The notes: generated by a model from the sequence alone, not told the origin. Numbered from the stretch's first letter, positions 38,991 to 51,472 are shown. The stretch: 64,000 bases of DNA from Citrus sinensis (GCF_022201045.2 NC_068560.1:4310001-4374000), one strand, 5' to 3'. Made by a program: numbers and translations.

Positions 38991-39966
38991 ATAAGCGTTT
39001 ACACCTAAGAACAAGCCAATAGCAGGCAGAAACCTATCTTCAAATCTTGACATTTGCCTTCATAAGCGGCTTAGTATCCTTAACCTGATAGCGTAGACAA
39101 CCAAAACAACTTAAATAAAGAGTAATCTTAAGAGTTTCAGAAACTGCGAAAAAGATAATAGAGATAATTAACAAAAACCTGATGTCAAGGATTACAGATT
39201 GCTTTCTGATGTGATGTGAGTAAAAGTCTTCACGACAGCAGCTGCTTGCTCCAAACATAAACTTATCCCCAGCAATTTAGACAAAAAAAAATGAGACTCA
39301 AATTTTCCCAATAGCAGCCAGCATTGTAAATAGCATCTGAATGCATAAATTTTTTAAAAAGGAGCCAACTTATTCAAACATATGCGAATTGACATATAGC
39401 CACTAGAATATCATGCCTTTTCAAATATGCTGCTTCTTCTAATCCCCTGCATTCTTGGCAACTAATTGGGGGTAGCTCAAGCCTTAAAGCACTTTTAACA
39501 TCATCTGTTTCAACGTAACAATTAAACATAGCAACTATTCACTGAAAATCGATTCGGGTATCAAGTTGAAATGAAAGAAAGATGGGGATTTGGTCATTAT
39601 GCATTCATGATTTATCACCTTTTGCTCCTCATTGTCTTCAATAAATATGAATACTATTGACATTGCTCTGTTCCTAGACATGCAACAAAGAAATTAATGG
39701 AAACAGATGGATCATGGAAGGGAAGCCACCCCTTTTAAGTTCGCCACTCACATTCTTCCTAAGTGGCGTGGGGTGTTGTGTGCTCTGTATATTCCTTTCA
39801 CCATGCTCCTGCTCTGTTAGCACAAAAGAAATTGGGCGCTCAGTTCAGTAAGTGTACCTTGAAAAGTTAGCACTCGACTCAAAAGCCTAATTAATGTAAA
39901 ATGAAATCAGCTAGCCAATTACTTTATAGAAGAAACAAGTAAACAAAGATCACCCAAACATCGCAC
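38991..39966 (-). other. Downstream / 3'-UTR exon region of the NLR gene
   Basis: Exon-like blocks in minus-strand order near 39660-39370 and 39270-39030, separated by apparent GT-AG borders; for example an AG at about 39086 precedes GTTAAGGATACTAAGCCGC. Diverged copies of the same blocks recur several times at 57.7-61.4 kb, and a fragment at 50106-50253. The repeated conservation suggests transcribed 3' exons of the NLR gene or remnants of a separate small gene. I cannot assign a protein family. Confidence 0.4.
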
Positions 39967-42900
39967 CTACTCGCTGTACATTCTCATCCTTGCTTTAATT
40001 TGCTGCATCAAAAGACACATTTAGCTAAAGAGATTGGTTAAGAAATTGTTCAAATCAAATTATCACAGCCACCGCGGCTTCATTCATTTTATTACACTCA
40101 TAAAAGAACATATTAAAGTTCAAATTACCTGAGGCAAGTCATATTCTCTTGAGTAGACGTTGGCTCTCTGAGAAATCAAGTCTTCTTGTTTCCCATTTCT
40201 GAAACGTACTCCCGGAATAGCACATCCCAATATGTACAGTTCCTTCAATGTCGTCATTTGATGAAAGTGGTCGGGCAATGCCTTTAATTTGGGGCAGCTT
40301 ATAATTGCCAAGTATGAAAGACATGGCATGATGGAGGTGCTTCCCATTCCTGTGATTCCATAATCCCACTCTTCAAATTCCTCCATCCAGTAAAACGTCA
40401 GTGATTTCAATTTGGGGAAGGCAATAACTGATGAAGACGAAGACGTGTCATTATCACTTTCGATTCCCAAAAATTCATTTGCCACTCTTTTCACACTCTT
40501 CAATCCCCATATCATGAGCTTTTCAAGGGATGACAACTTTCCCAAAGGAGGAATCTGCTTACACTTTTCACACTTCTCAAGTGTTAAACTCCTTAGATTG
40601 GTTAATGGCATCATCCAGCCGGGGAAAACAGTGTTGCCTCTGTATAACCCTATCAATAATTCCTTCAAATTCAGAGGTGGTTGCAAGGCTTCAAGAAGTT
40701 GCTGATCGTCCTCCTCCTTCCTCCTTCCTCCATCTTCTTCTTCCTTGTCAAACCAAAGTCTCAAACAGGAGAGGTATTTCATTTTGTCAAGCTCTAATCT
40801 CTTAGCCTCGCCCACATCTGTCACATTTCCCAGTCTACGTATGCCACATACATGGAGGAGTTCCAAGTTTTTAAGAGATTCAAGCCTACATGCATTGCTA
40901 CCACCAACACCTCCTCCTCCACTCACATGGAACTCAACCAAGGTCCTAAGACTCGTTAATCTCCCAATCCCTACTGGCATGTGACCTAAGGAATCAGTTT
41001 TGTCATCCAGTAAATGCTTCATATTCACTAGCTTCCCAATCCCCTGAGGTAATTCTTTAAGACCATAGCAATCACTAACATCTAACTTTTGAAGATTATA
41101 TAACTCACACAACGTCTCAGGAAGTTTCTCTATTGACTGATGAGACAAATTAAGATACCTTAAATGCACCAACCTTTTGACATTTGTAGGAATCTCTAGA
41201 ATCGTAGACTTTGTGTAGAATAATTTACTTACTTCTATTGCCCTTAAGCTCGTCAATTCCTCGAATAATTCTTCTAGGATGTTACCATCTAACGACGAAT
41301 GGTCAAAAACAACGCCACCAATTAAGAGGCTACGCATTCTTTTAATCCTACAAGTGGAGATAGGAAATGGAGCCCCTTCATGAATACTTAACATCAAATG
41401 ACAAACCTTCTCACCAAGAGAGTTTATGGCAGCTGATTCTTCACTACCACTAACTACTGTCGATAAACATTCATTTTGACTTACAAATTGGGCAAAATCG
41501 TGTACTATATCATGCATTTTGCATTCTATAATACGATTATCATCATCTTTTTTAAACTCTTGAAAGAAAGAGCGAGTGGCTAAGATGTTAAAATACTCTT
41601 CACCAATTATGTTTGTCTCTTCGTCTTGTTCCACACCAAGATAACCTTGAGCCATCCATAACGTAATTAGTCTCTCTTTCTCTATATTGAAGTCTTTTGG
41701 AAAGACTGCACAATATGAAAAACATCTTTTTACTCTGGATGGCAAATCGTTATAACTCAACCATAAAGGGGTTAGAACACCTTTCTCAATCTCTTCTATT
41801 TTCCACAGCTCACTACTTAAGATTCTTTGCCACTCTTCTTCAGTTTTTTTAGAGCGCATGAGACTCCCTATTGCCTTTGTGGTAAGAGGTAAACCTCTGC
41901 ACTTGCCTGCAATCTTTCGCCCAATTTTTTCTAATTTTACACATTCCTCAATGGGCCGACCAAAAAATGCTATCCTATTAAACAACAGCCAACATTCCTC
42001 TTCAGCTAATTCCTGAACCGGGATAATATCTGTGGATCCCATCATGAATGCAACTGACTCCTTACGTGTGGTAACTAAAATTTTACTTTCAGGGAGACCA
42101 TTCTTTAGGCAATGGTAGAATGGCTCCCATTTCATATAATCTCCATCCCACACATCATCTAAGACAAGAAAAAATCTTTTTCCTGTAATAGATTTAGATA
42201 TAGTTTTAAGAAGAGATTGAAATTCGCCTAGACCAGAAGAAGAAACATCTAAAGCTTCAACTATGGCTCTGGCAATCCTAAACTCCTCGAAAGCTTCTGA
42301 TACACACACCCATAAAATTTTGTCAAACTTTCTATTCACCTCATCATTATTACAAGCTAGTTGTGCAAGAGCGGTTTTCCCTATGCCTCCCATACCAACG
42401 ATTGAGATGATATGGAGGCCTTTTTGGTGCTCACTACTCTCACACAACAACTTGCTTATGAGTTCATTCTTCTCACTAACTCTACCACATATCTCCTCCT
42501 CATCAATGAACGAGGCACTTTGTACTCGCCTTGGTATCTCACTACTTTTACTCCCACTCTCAAGAAATTTAAACCTATCCTTTTGAATGGCAATATCATC
42601 TAGCTTTTCATTGATTTCTTTGATCTTGACTGCAATGTCATGACGTAGAAAGACTTGTTTGAAACCAAATTCCTCTTGTTTGAAACCAAAGCAAGAGGCA
42701 GGAAAGCAGAAACATACCTTCTTTTTCTTATGAAGAGCAACAAGAGCATTGTCATCAACCCCACCCTCAATTTGCAATTTGCGTCTTGCTGTGATCCACT
42801 CATCCAACACATCTTCAATGTCGTTGGACACGTACTTCAGCTGTTCCAGCCAAAGTCTGACAGCTTTGTCCTTCACTAGCCTTTCCTCTGCATCATCGAG

Positions 42901-43044
42901 CACAGCTTCAATGGCTCGAAGGTTGCTGGTAAGCTTGTCTACTTCTTTTTTAACACCGGTCACAAGCTGCGCCTGTTGTTGCATCTCTTCAGCAGCAAAG
43001 GAAATCAGCATCTCCAACAGAGGGGAAACGATGGCATCAACCAT
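39967..43044 (-). CDS. CC-NBS-LRR (NLR) disease-resistance protein, RGA-like
   Basis: The start ATG is 43044 (MVDAIVSPLLEMLISFAAEE), the usual CNL beginning. Exon 1 (43044-40129) encodes 972 aa. Domains: Rx-type coiled coil (about 5-180, with DIEDVLDEW), P-loop GMGGIGKTALAQ (about 217), RNBS-A WVCVSEAFEEF, kinase-2 FLVLDDVWD (about 290), RNBS-B ILVTTRKESVA, GLPL motif CRGLPLTTKA (about 380), RNBS-D CFSYCAVFPKDF, MHD motif CKMHDIVHDF (about 508), then roughly a dozen leucine-rich repeats to about 940. All ATPase motifs look functional. Unspliced, the frame ends at TGA 40120-40122. Splicing CTCAG|GTAATT to GATGCAG|CAAATT adds QIKARMRMYSE from exon 2 (40002-39967), giving 983 aa. CNLs are cytosolic ADP/ATP switches that sense pathogen effectors and trigger cell death. 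No inactivating mutation is seen. Confidence 0.92.
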
Positions 43045-44638
43045 GGTGAATAATTTTTTGATTAACAAAAAAGAGCAGAGAAAAATATTAATTGTATAAA
43101 CAAATTATGTTGTGAAAATGAATTAATTCCAGCTTTTTGCATTCTTATATTTACAGTATCTGCTTTTCTTCTCGACCACGTCAGCATCTTCCATTTGCTT
43201 TCAATGGGAGACTTCCACTTTTATAAACTCAAGATAAGTATCGATACCACTACTGGGAAAAAGTTTGGTTGATTCCTGCCCTTTCGATCAAGCTAACTAG
43301 TATTCATATTTGGAAATTTCTTTTCTTTTCTTTTTTTTTATATAAAATTTCTTATTTTCAATTTCTTTTAAATTTATGGGTCCTATTTTTTCTTTTAAAT
43401 ACATCCTATATATTTTAATCGAATAAAATATGGTTCATCCTAAAATCTATTATTAGAACATATAAGAGATTTGCGATTTGAACTCATCTTAGCGTTAATT
43501 TAAAAAGTCAGGGCCATCCACTCTTTGCAACAAATTATTGGTATTATTTATACAATATTTTAGATATATGTGATGATTTTAATGGATTAAGATGATCATT
43601 CAATGCATTAAGGTGATCATTAGAATTGTTAGGTTCTGATCGATCCTAATGCTATCCCTAGCAATTCGCAGATCACCACAGCGTCCAGAATGATCTTGAT
43701 CAAAGCAAGAATCCAAAAAGAATGAAGAAGCAGAAGATCAAAACCAGAAACAAATGATTTTGAACTTGATTAAGACCCCAAGTTCTTGAAGAAAAATCAA
43801 CACTCCCCCTTTATTCCTTTATTAGTTCACACCGAATTGATTCACAAAGCTGCAGTATTTACCAGCTGCTTTTCCCTCTGTTTTTCCCGCTCACTCGAGC
43901 CAAACCCTGTTTTGGCTGTTCGTCCACGTCAGCTAGGTAATTACGAAAGCCTCTCTCAATTAATTGAAGCTTTTTGAGACATGCATGTAACAAGAATGAT
44001 TAAATATAAATTATTTAATGGAGAGTTATCATATGACTAATTTGATTCTAATATGACCATTGTCCTAATGAACTAAAACAGTATCATGAAGAATCTTTAC
44101 TCGGCAATAACATTATAAAACCCCATGGAGCTCCTTAGGCTGCTAAGACTTCGAAAAATTCAACACCAACATCTCAATTAACAAGAATCCATTTATTAGC
44201 CAAAGCCTCTCATCTCAATTTCGTTACATTTATTTGTGCATTGCAATGTAAAAAAAAAAAAATTCGGATTAATTTAGTGGTGTGGTAACTTTTGACGTAA
44301 TTATCCTTTATATGAAATTATTATATTAATTGTAATAAAAATGGGCTTGGACTATGCAAGTTACAAGTGTGAACTTGCATTAATCGCACACTACAATTGT
44401 ACAGAAAATCATAAACCGCGGCAACCCTTTTTGCACTATCTTCATAAATTCATTTTGGATTTTTCCTTCCTTTTGTTAATATAACCAGATTCGCTTCAAT
44501 GTCTCAGTTATGTTATTAAAAGGTTTTTTTTTGGAATTTTCATTCCAAAAAACTCTTTAAATACTTTCTTATATATGATAACTCTCTGTATTTTCGTTTG
44601 TGGTTTGATTACAGTCCAAAATTTAGAAAAAGTAAAAA
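43045..44638. other. Divergent promoter region of the NLR and PMEI genes
   Basis: Contains the NLR 5' leader (43045-43250, minus strand) and the PMEI promoter (+). The stretch 43625-43990 is GC-richer and reads like an LTR or TRIM fragment (TTAGGTTCTGATCG...), but I found no pair or target duplication. From about 44310 onward the sequence is duplicated upstream of the second PMEI gene. Confidence 0.45.
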
Positions 44639-45199
44639 ATGGAGAACATAAAGGCTGTATCAATGGTGATGTTTATAGTCATAATATTATGTTTTTCATC
44701 AAACAGACCTGGAGTAGAGGGGGTTAGAGGAGAAGAAAATGATCTGATTGAGGCTATTTGCAAAAAGACCTCGTACCCAGATGTATGTATCAAGACTTTA
44801 AGGTCAAGTCCTGGTAGCTCCGGTGCGGATGTCAAAGGTCTAGCTCACATCATACTTGAATCGGCATCAACATACTCTAATGATACGTATGAACAAATCA
44901 AGAAGTTGCTTAAGGAAACCAAAGATAAGGCTATGAGAAACTGTCTCGATGTTTGCTTTCAAGTTTACGATCTAACTATCCATGACATCCCCAAGGCTAT
45001 AAAATATCTGGAGAGTGGTCATTATGACTCTGCCACAGAGTATGCAAATGATGGAATAATTGACAGTGATACTTGTGAAAGTTCTTTCTCGGAATTTCCA
45101 GAAATTCCGAAGTCGCCACTTACTGATAGAAATAATGGTTTGACTGAGCTTTGTACAATTGCTTTGGATATTATAGCTGTTCAACTTCGGAGTAAATAA
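44639..45199 (+). CDS. Invertase/pectin-methylesterase inhibitor, copy 1
   Basis: An intact 186-aa single-exon frame. It begins with a hydrophobic signal peptide (MVMFIVIILCFSS, about 8-21), so the product is secreted to the cell wall or vacuole. The mature part shows the four-helix inhibitor fold signature: Cys41 and Cys50 in the N-terminal hairpin (AICKKTSYPDVC) and Cys102/Cys106/Cys146 in the bundle (NCLDVC...DTC). Length, cysteine spacing and the SPLTDRN..LTELCTIALDII C terminus match 'putative invertase inhibitor' (Pla a 1-like) members of the PMEI family. Sequence alone does not tell whether the target is invertase or pectin methylesterase. A TTTAAATA box lies near 44557. A close paralogue lies at 48831-49382. 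Confidence 0.9.
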   Translation: MENIKAVSMVMFIVIILCFSSNRPGVEGVRGEENDLIEAICKKTSYPDVCIKTLRSSPGSSGADVKGLAHIILESASTYSNDTYEQIKKLLKETKDKAMRNCLDVCFQVYDLTIHDIPKAIKYLESGHYDSATEYANDGIIDSDTCESSFSEFPEIPKSPLTDRNNGLTELCTIALDIIAVQLRSK

Positions 45200-46702
45200 T
45201 AATCCTAGGTCTAATCCAAAATAAATTAAATAAATCAATAATTCTATTCATTGCTATTCTATCATGTTGAGTATGTAAATTATTAGCGATTTTTAAGTAG
45301 TTTTATTTGATCGGTCACTCGAGTATAAATTTATGGTAGGTAAAGAGGGTTAAAATAATTGATTTAGATTTTGCGCAACAGGAATTCTAATATGCAAAAC
45401 GGTGAAACAAAATTGAAATTTATGTTTTTCCTCTTATATGAAGGATTAAAAAATTGCATTAAAATAAATGGGTTGTATTCATATTTGCTTGAATTTGACA
45501 TGATATGATTGCACGAATTGACACCCTTATGGTTGGATTCACATAATTTCTAACATTGTAATTATTTGTAGCAATTAGATTGGGTTGGGTTATATGGATT
45601 CATCTTAATCGATCTAACTCAACCTAATTGTTAAGTTGGTTCAAGAAAATTGATCAATTAATCCATAGCAATCCACTCAACCTATCTAAAATGGAACGGG
45701 TTGGATCATATCCATTGGGTTGGATTGAGTTTGTCCACCCATAATTTTTTAGTTGGACTATTGGGACCCTTATAATGTCCTCATGAAACTCCTTTTTTTG
45801 TTATATTTATTTTATTTTCAAAAATGTCTTTTTTATTTTTCAAATACACTTCTAATTTTTCATTTATTTTTTTATTGTTAAACTCAAAGTAGTATTATGC
45901 TATTTTTCATTTCATTTCTAATCTTATTATTACCTAACACACAAATTAAAAAAAAAATTTAGGTGATGAATTTTTTAATGTGAATCATTGGCTTAAATTA
46001 CACATATTTTAAAATTTGAAAGCAATCTTAAAGTACAAAATATTTAATCAATAAGAGTTATGAAAAGAATAATAGATTATTCTAAATTAATACAATTTAT
46101 TGTATATATGAATATATATATTTTTTTATTGTTTCAAATACCCTCAACTTATTATTCTCCAAAAAAATTATATGTGTATTTATTTTTCATTTAATTTTTT
46201 AATTAATTATGATTAAAAGATGATCAATTAATTAAATAATTAAATGTATTTATATTCCCAATATCAAACAACCACTAAGGTGAAATGGTTAGATCAGCAA
46301 AAAAGTTGACACTCGGCAATGTTTGGATATATTTTAAAATATTGAAAAAGTTTCGGATGAGTTTAATTAAACAATAGGGGGTTTCGTGTGAGTCACCATA
46401 ATTTTAAGGGGAAATCAATTTTAGGCATTTTGAGTCTTGACCAATTCTTTTTAGTACTTTAAATGGACCATCGGAAATTTGGAAAATTTACCTTGTCGAA
46501 ATCTTTTTCTTTTATGGGACAGTACTAAACTTTTCTTAAGCCTCCTCGATTATGTAATCTAAAATACAAGTGACAAACGTTCATTGTGTATATATTTATG
46601 CATAACTATTTGTCAATTGGAGCGTGTTATTGGTTTGGTCTTTTGCTGTGAAAGTAAGAAGTTAAAATGATGGATTTATCTGCACATTGCTCTGACACCA
46701 AT
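45200..46702. other. Intergenic DNA
   Basis: Very AT-rich with no supported gene. A Copia-type primer-binding site TGGTGTCAGAGC on the minus strand at 46688-46699, adjacent to the LTR starting at 46703, suggests that a short stretch of retrotransposon leader (about 46620-46702) is included. Confidence 0.45.
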
Positions 46703-48295
46703 TGTTGGGGAAAAATCAATTTTTTTTTAAAAAAAACTTTTAGAATCGATCTCATACAATATATAAGAATTCGTAATCTATAAATCGTACCTTGAAAATC
46801 TGAGAAGATGAACAATCTTTGTTTTTTCCGCTGAAGTGATTTAGGCTCCCAGATCACGATCTGTCACCACCACTCCTATTAGATCACGATCCGGCACCAC
46901 CACGCCTATTAGATCACGTTCCGTCACCACTGATCTTCCAGATTATGACTCATGTTTGATCTACACTTAACGCGTGGGCGCCTTTATCACCACTATAAAC
47001 AACTAGCAAGAGAAAATTTTTCTCTCAAAATTAGAGAGAAAAAATCTTTTTTTCTGATCTGTATAAAGTGGATGCTCTCTTTATTTTGGGAGAAAATAAG
47101 CCTTTTTTTTATATCTCTATTTAGTGGAAACCCTAGGCTCCATATTTATTTATTTATTTATTTATTTATTCTATTAAATCCCATTTGATTTAAATAAAAA
47201 GTAATTAAAACAAAAGTCACGTTACTTGTTCTTGTGTTATAGGAGTCCACCTTGTAAAATAACACAAGGCCTCTTACACTCAAGCATATTAATAGAGCCT
47301 CCCACTAAATAATATATTTAGGCTTTTAACCTAAATAGCTATTTATCTTACTTATTAATCCAGTAGCAGCGCAGTCAATTAAATGAGCTAACCCGGGGAT
47401 CATATGGGTACATACAATAGTGGCTACAATAATTAGGCCTGTAATTAAACTAGTCCAATTATTTAATTCCAAATCTACTCCACTAAAAGATTGGAATTGA
47501 CCTCCATAATTGTATGATAGTATACTCGAATAATAATTCGACCCATGGCACATTGATTTCTTTACTGCATAATCATTTGTACCACATCGTTAATTAAATC
47601 GATATCTCAACTGTCCAATCGATTTAATTACATCTTGTTCCTTGATACTTACTGGTTTTCTCTAATGATCATTTTCAACATACTAAATATTTTGACACAC
47701 TCTGGCTAGATAATTCTATGATCAATTGCCGAAAACCCATCAAGAGATGTGTTGTACAAATTCTATATTGTTAATCTATAACTTCAATACTCATAATTGC
47801 TCCCACCATGATACCGTATAATCTTGACCACAAGTGTGTGTCGTGCCCATTGGTAACTCAAATAGAATAACAATTACAATCATGAAATCATAACTAACTC
47901 AAGATTAAGATTATAGTAAAATCAATGTCTATGAGATTTAATAAGTCTGACAGTCATTTCAAGGTTAATTAAATCTCATATGTGATCTAGCTCAATGTAG
48001 TCAAACTACATCAGTAAATTCATATATGATTCAGACAAGTCATTCAATGAATTTACTACAGTCTAAACCTAAATAGAGCGCCCAACTCTATTTATCAACT
48101 GCGAACTAAATTTATTTAATCATAAAATAACTTGTATTTATTTCTTCTGTGAATTCATATGACGATCACATAAATACATATAATATGATTAAACGGACCT
48201 TATTCAATATATATTTATGCAATTAAAAATATCTCAAATATTTTATTAATAAAAAAATAAATTAATATGCTTTAAAAGAGCATATAATCCCAACA
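46703..48295 (-). mobile_element. Copia-type LTR (about 1.6 kb) with residual primer-binding site
   Basis: On the minus strand the block starts TGTTGGGATTATATGC and ends CCCCAACA, followed by ATT and then TGGTGTCAGAGC, a typical Copia primer-binding site. So this is a 5'-type LTR whose internal region is largely gone. Its outer flank on the minus strand, TTAGTTGGGTGGAGTT, looks like a polypurine tract, which would normally precede a 3' LTR. No matching second LTR is in the window and the flanks show no 5-bp duplication. It separates the two PMEI genes. Confidence 0.6.
46850..46936. repeat. Tandem repeat of about 33 bp, three copies
   Basis: Three diverged copies of AGATCACGATC.G.CACCACCAC..CCTATT inside the LTR. 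AGATCACG recurs at about 33-bp spacing (46852, 46882, 46912). Confidence 0.6.
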
Positions 48296-48830
48296 AACTC
48301 CACCCAACTAAAATCTTTAGAATTAATTTTCTCTCGTTCCTTGTCCCATCCCAAAAACTCATCAAAATTTAACACACTCCAGCTCTATAGAAGATGTTGC
48401 ATCCCCACTTACGGACTCGTCAAAACTTTCTGACGATTGATTTGGTAGCGTAAAGTTATTATATTAATAGTGGCACAAAAATGGGCTGGGTCTTGGGCTA
48501 TGCAAGTACAAGTGGTTAATTTTGGCCGGGCTTATTCGTTAGAGAATGTGGATTGCTTGCATTAATTGCATACAACAATTTTGACATAACATCATAAAAC
48601 GTTACTAGCTTTTTTTTGCACTATCTTGATGAATTCCCTTTGGATTTTTCCTTTCTTTTGCTAACATAACCATATTCATTTATGTCTCAATTAAGTATGT
48701 TATTAAAAGGTTTTCCATTGTTTGAAATTTTCTTTCTAACAAATTCTTTAAATACTTTCTCATCTATGTTAACTGTCTGTATTTCTATTTGTGATTTGAT
48801 TGCGGTCCAAAATTTATAAAAAAAAAAAAA
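48296..48830 (+). promoter_or_regulatory. Upstream region of PMEI copy 2, duplicated from copy 1
   Basis: From about 48455 to the ATG this matches 44310-44638, for example AAAATGGGCT, TTTTTGCACTATCTT, GTTATTAAAAGGTTTT and TTCTTTAAATACTTTCT. The duplicated unit therefore included at least 330 bp of promoter, and both copies may be regulated alike. The likely TATA-type element is TTTAAATA near 48746. Confidence 0.6.
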
Positions 48831-49382
48831 ATGGAGAACATAAACATTGCATCAGTGATGATGTTTTTGCTTATGACGTTATGTTTTTTATCAAACAAAC
48901 CTGGAATAGTAGGGGTTAGAGGAGAAGAAAATGATCTGATTGAGGCTACTTGCAGAAAGACTTCGTATCCAGATCTATGTATCAAGACTTTAAGGTCAAG
49001 TCCAGGAAGCTCCGGTGCAGATGTCAAAGCTCTAGCTCACATCATTCTTGAATCGGCATCAGCATACTGTAATGATACGTACGAACAAGTCAAGAAGTTG
49101 CTTAATGAAACCAAAGATAAGGCTATGAGAAACTGCCTGGATGTTTGCTTTCAAGTTTATGATCTAGCTATCTATGAAATCCCCACGGCTATAAAATATC
49201 TGGAGAGTGGTGATTATGACTCTGCTGTCCAATATGCAAATGATGGAATAATTGAAAGTGACACCTGCGAAAGTTCTTTTTCGGAATTTCCAGAAATTCC
49301 AAAGTCGCCACTTACTGATAGAAATAACGGTTTGACTAACCTTTGTACAATTGTTTTGGATATGATCAACTTGTTAAAATGA
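48831..49382 (+). CDS. Invertase/pectin-methylesterase inhibitor, copy 2
   Basis: An intact 183-aa tandem paralogue of the gene at 44639-45199, in the same orientation. Signal peptide MMFLLMTLCFLSN, then the same cysteine pattern (41, 50, 102, 106, 146). Most of the protein is nearly identical. Differences cluster in the signal peptide and at the C terminus, where this copy ends DMINLLK instead of DIIAVQLRSK. Several substitutions affect surface charge (for example K to R at 42, K to N at 92). It should have a similar secreted inhibitor role. The intergenic DNA between the pair has been enlarged by a Copia-type LTR. Confidence 0.9.
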   Translation: MENINIASVMMFLLMTLCFLSNKPGIVGVRGEENDLIEATCRKTSYPDLCIKTLRSSPGSSGADVKALAHIILESASAYCNDTYEQVKKLLNETKDKAMRNCLDVCFQVYDLAIYEIPTAIKYLESGDYDSAVQYANDGIIESDTCESSFSEFPEIPKSPLTDRNNGLTNLCTIVLDMINLLK

Positions 49383-50105
49383 TAACCTGGTCTAATCCAA
49401 AATAAATAAATAAATCAAGAATTATACAACTATTCTATCATGTCGAGTGTGTACATAATGAGCGATTTTTATGTTGATAGGTCACTTGAGTTCAAATTTT
49501 AAGAGGTAAGGTGTTTAAAAGAAATTGATTTGGGTTTTGCCAATACGAATTCTATATGCTAAAAGATTAAAAAAAATTAAAAAATAAGAAAAACATACAC
49601 TATAATGCCCTGTATTTGTTCTGAAGTATATTGAAATGTGTGTTCTTCTTATCTTTTATCCATTGTTGGAGCATTACTCTATCTGCGCACACAGAAATTT
49701 CTTGCACTTTATTAAAGTATATGAAAGCTTTTAAATCATGTGGTTTAATAGCGTATAAGCATAACACTATTAAACCATATAATTTAATAACTTTCTGTTC
49801 TTTAATAAAGTACGAGAACCCTCGCTAGATAATTTTTTTTGTGTGTGTGTATATATATATATGATTTAATAGTGTTACAATGTTATAAACAATTTTTGCA
49901 ACGTTGTAAAGGAGTTTACAAAAGTTAACTTTTTCTAATGATGAAGAGTTAGTAATAGTACTCTTTTTTCTCTGTTTAGAAAGAATAGCAGGCTGCGTTC
50001 CATATTCAGATTTAAAGCCAAGAAAAAACTAAACTTTAATATGGGTACAAGTGTTTTTTTATTTTTTATTTTTCATCTTTCAATATTGACAGGGTCATCT
50101 TTATC
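49383..50105. other. Intergenic DNA
   Basis: AT-rich, with a (GT)n(TA)n microsatellite at about 49840-49862. A direct repeat TTTAATAAAGTA-type stretch occurs around 49710-49815. No gene seen. Confidence 0.5.
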
Positions 50106-50253
50106 TTAGAAGAAGGATGAAATGCGCGTCGTCACAGACGTTATTGTATGTAACGGGCCTGATGCAAGGAAAGTCTTGGCAATAGATAAGCGGCTTGCCC
50201 CAAGCAGGGCAGCCATCAAATCCTCAAGTTTCCCAGCAGCAGCTAAATGCAAC
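50106..50253 (-). pseudogene. Exon fragment related to the NLR-downstream cassette
   Basis: A minus-strand frame reads ...LHLAAAGKLEDLMAALL..AKTFLAS..., related in DNA to blocks near 60110-60215 and 60540-60600 (GATG.GAGGAAAGTC). It is cut at 50254 by the Tat/Retand LTR. The protein family is unknown to me. Confidence 0.4.
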
Positions 50254-50957
50254 TGTTGATGCGAGATTCTGGTGTCTGCTCGTTCTCTACCAGGATCCCT
50301 CCTCAACTCTCAAATTCACGACCAACAACAGGTTATCCTTGTAGCCCTTCTAACCGAGCAGAACAATGCCTTGTATGACTTCTACCTCAGCAGACTCCTG
50401 AGCACACAGAAACTGGTCAGAGCACGCCGGAATTTTTCCCGACGTAAACCCTCCAACGCTCAAGTCAGAAATGTCGGTTCAATTTTGTGGAAAACCCGGC
50501 CACTAATCTCATGGTTGTTCTTTAATCTTTTAGACAATAGAAAATGCCTATGAGTTTTTCTCCCTTTTCTCAATGAAGATGCTCTTTCTTAAGTTTTAAT
50601 GTGAAAATGTCTAACCATTTTACATTCGTTGATTACCTTTTTATAGCCTTCATGTGAACTCGATCCCCCACGATCCATGCTCATCACTTTCCCCAGCTCA
50701 CGGAAGTGGATGCTTGAATGTCGTAGTTGTGGCTGAGTGGGTTTCGTGCCTAGATTCTCGGATAGGAGTGCGCGTTTCGTTAACCGCTATAGACTGGGCC
50801 TGCCGACCTCGATCTTCAGCAGGGAAAGCTGTCGGCCCCTAGCAGGAGACCATCTCGTCCTTATAGTCGAGCAGACTTCATCCATCTGCTCTCTTGTAAG
50901 AAGGCTAACTCCTCGTCCAGGGTACGGATGGTCTCGTCGTTATAAATCCCTAAAACA
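50254..50957 (-). repeat. 3' LTR of the Tat/Retand-type element
   Basis: On the minus strand it runs TGTTTTAGGGATTTATAACG... to ...AGAATCTCGCATCAACA. Its borders were set by comparison with the solo LTR (21057-21387 plus 33957-34440), which has target duplications. Confidence 0.7.
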
Positions 50958-51472
50958 CCGGTCCTCCAATTTCTGGTATTTGCAATGCAATGGATTAATA
51001 CTAGAAACTTGATTAGTTTGGCCTTTCTCGAGGAACATTTGACTTGGCTGTAAGAAATAAGGATATTGCTCACTCCCGCTTAGTCGTTTCCCCTTTTGCC
51101 ACTAGCAAGCTGCTTCCTCGAAGAGTCACTTCGCAATTAAATGCGGAAGCGGTGGCATGAATTCGTCCACCCGTTTGAATTTCAAATTTATGGTTGTGGA
51201 ACTCTCGGAGCGCGTACCGTTTGGGTGGCAATAAATCGAAAGCATCACCGTCACTTCAAAACCCAAATTCTCTAAAGTGTTCTTTTCCTCATTCGTCTAT
51301 TTCGCATCCTCCAGCGGCTGGTGATCCTCTTCTCTCCAAAATTGAAACTATCGTTCTTATTTCCGCTTTGGTGTTTCACTGCTTCAGGTACTGTTTTCTC
51401 CTTCTCAACTTTGGATTTTTGTTGTTATTTTGAGTGAGATTTGGTTGTGTCTTTTCGGATAGAGTTTAGGGA

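Noticed and set aside
40412-40984. Plus-strand frames opposite the LRR region
   Set aside because: Shadow frames of the NLR gene on the other strand.
47326-47553. A 75-codon frame with hydrophobic stretch
   Set aside because: Inside the Copia-type LTR, with no family resemblance; chance frame.
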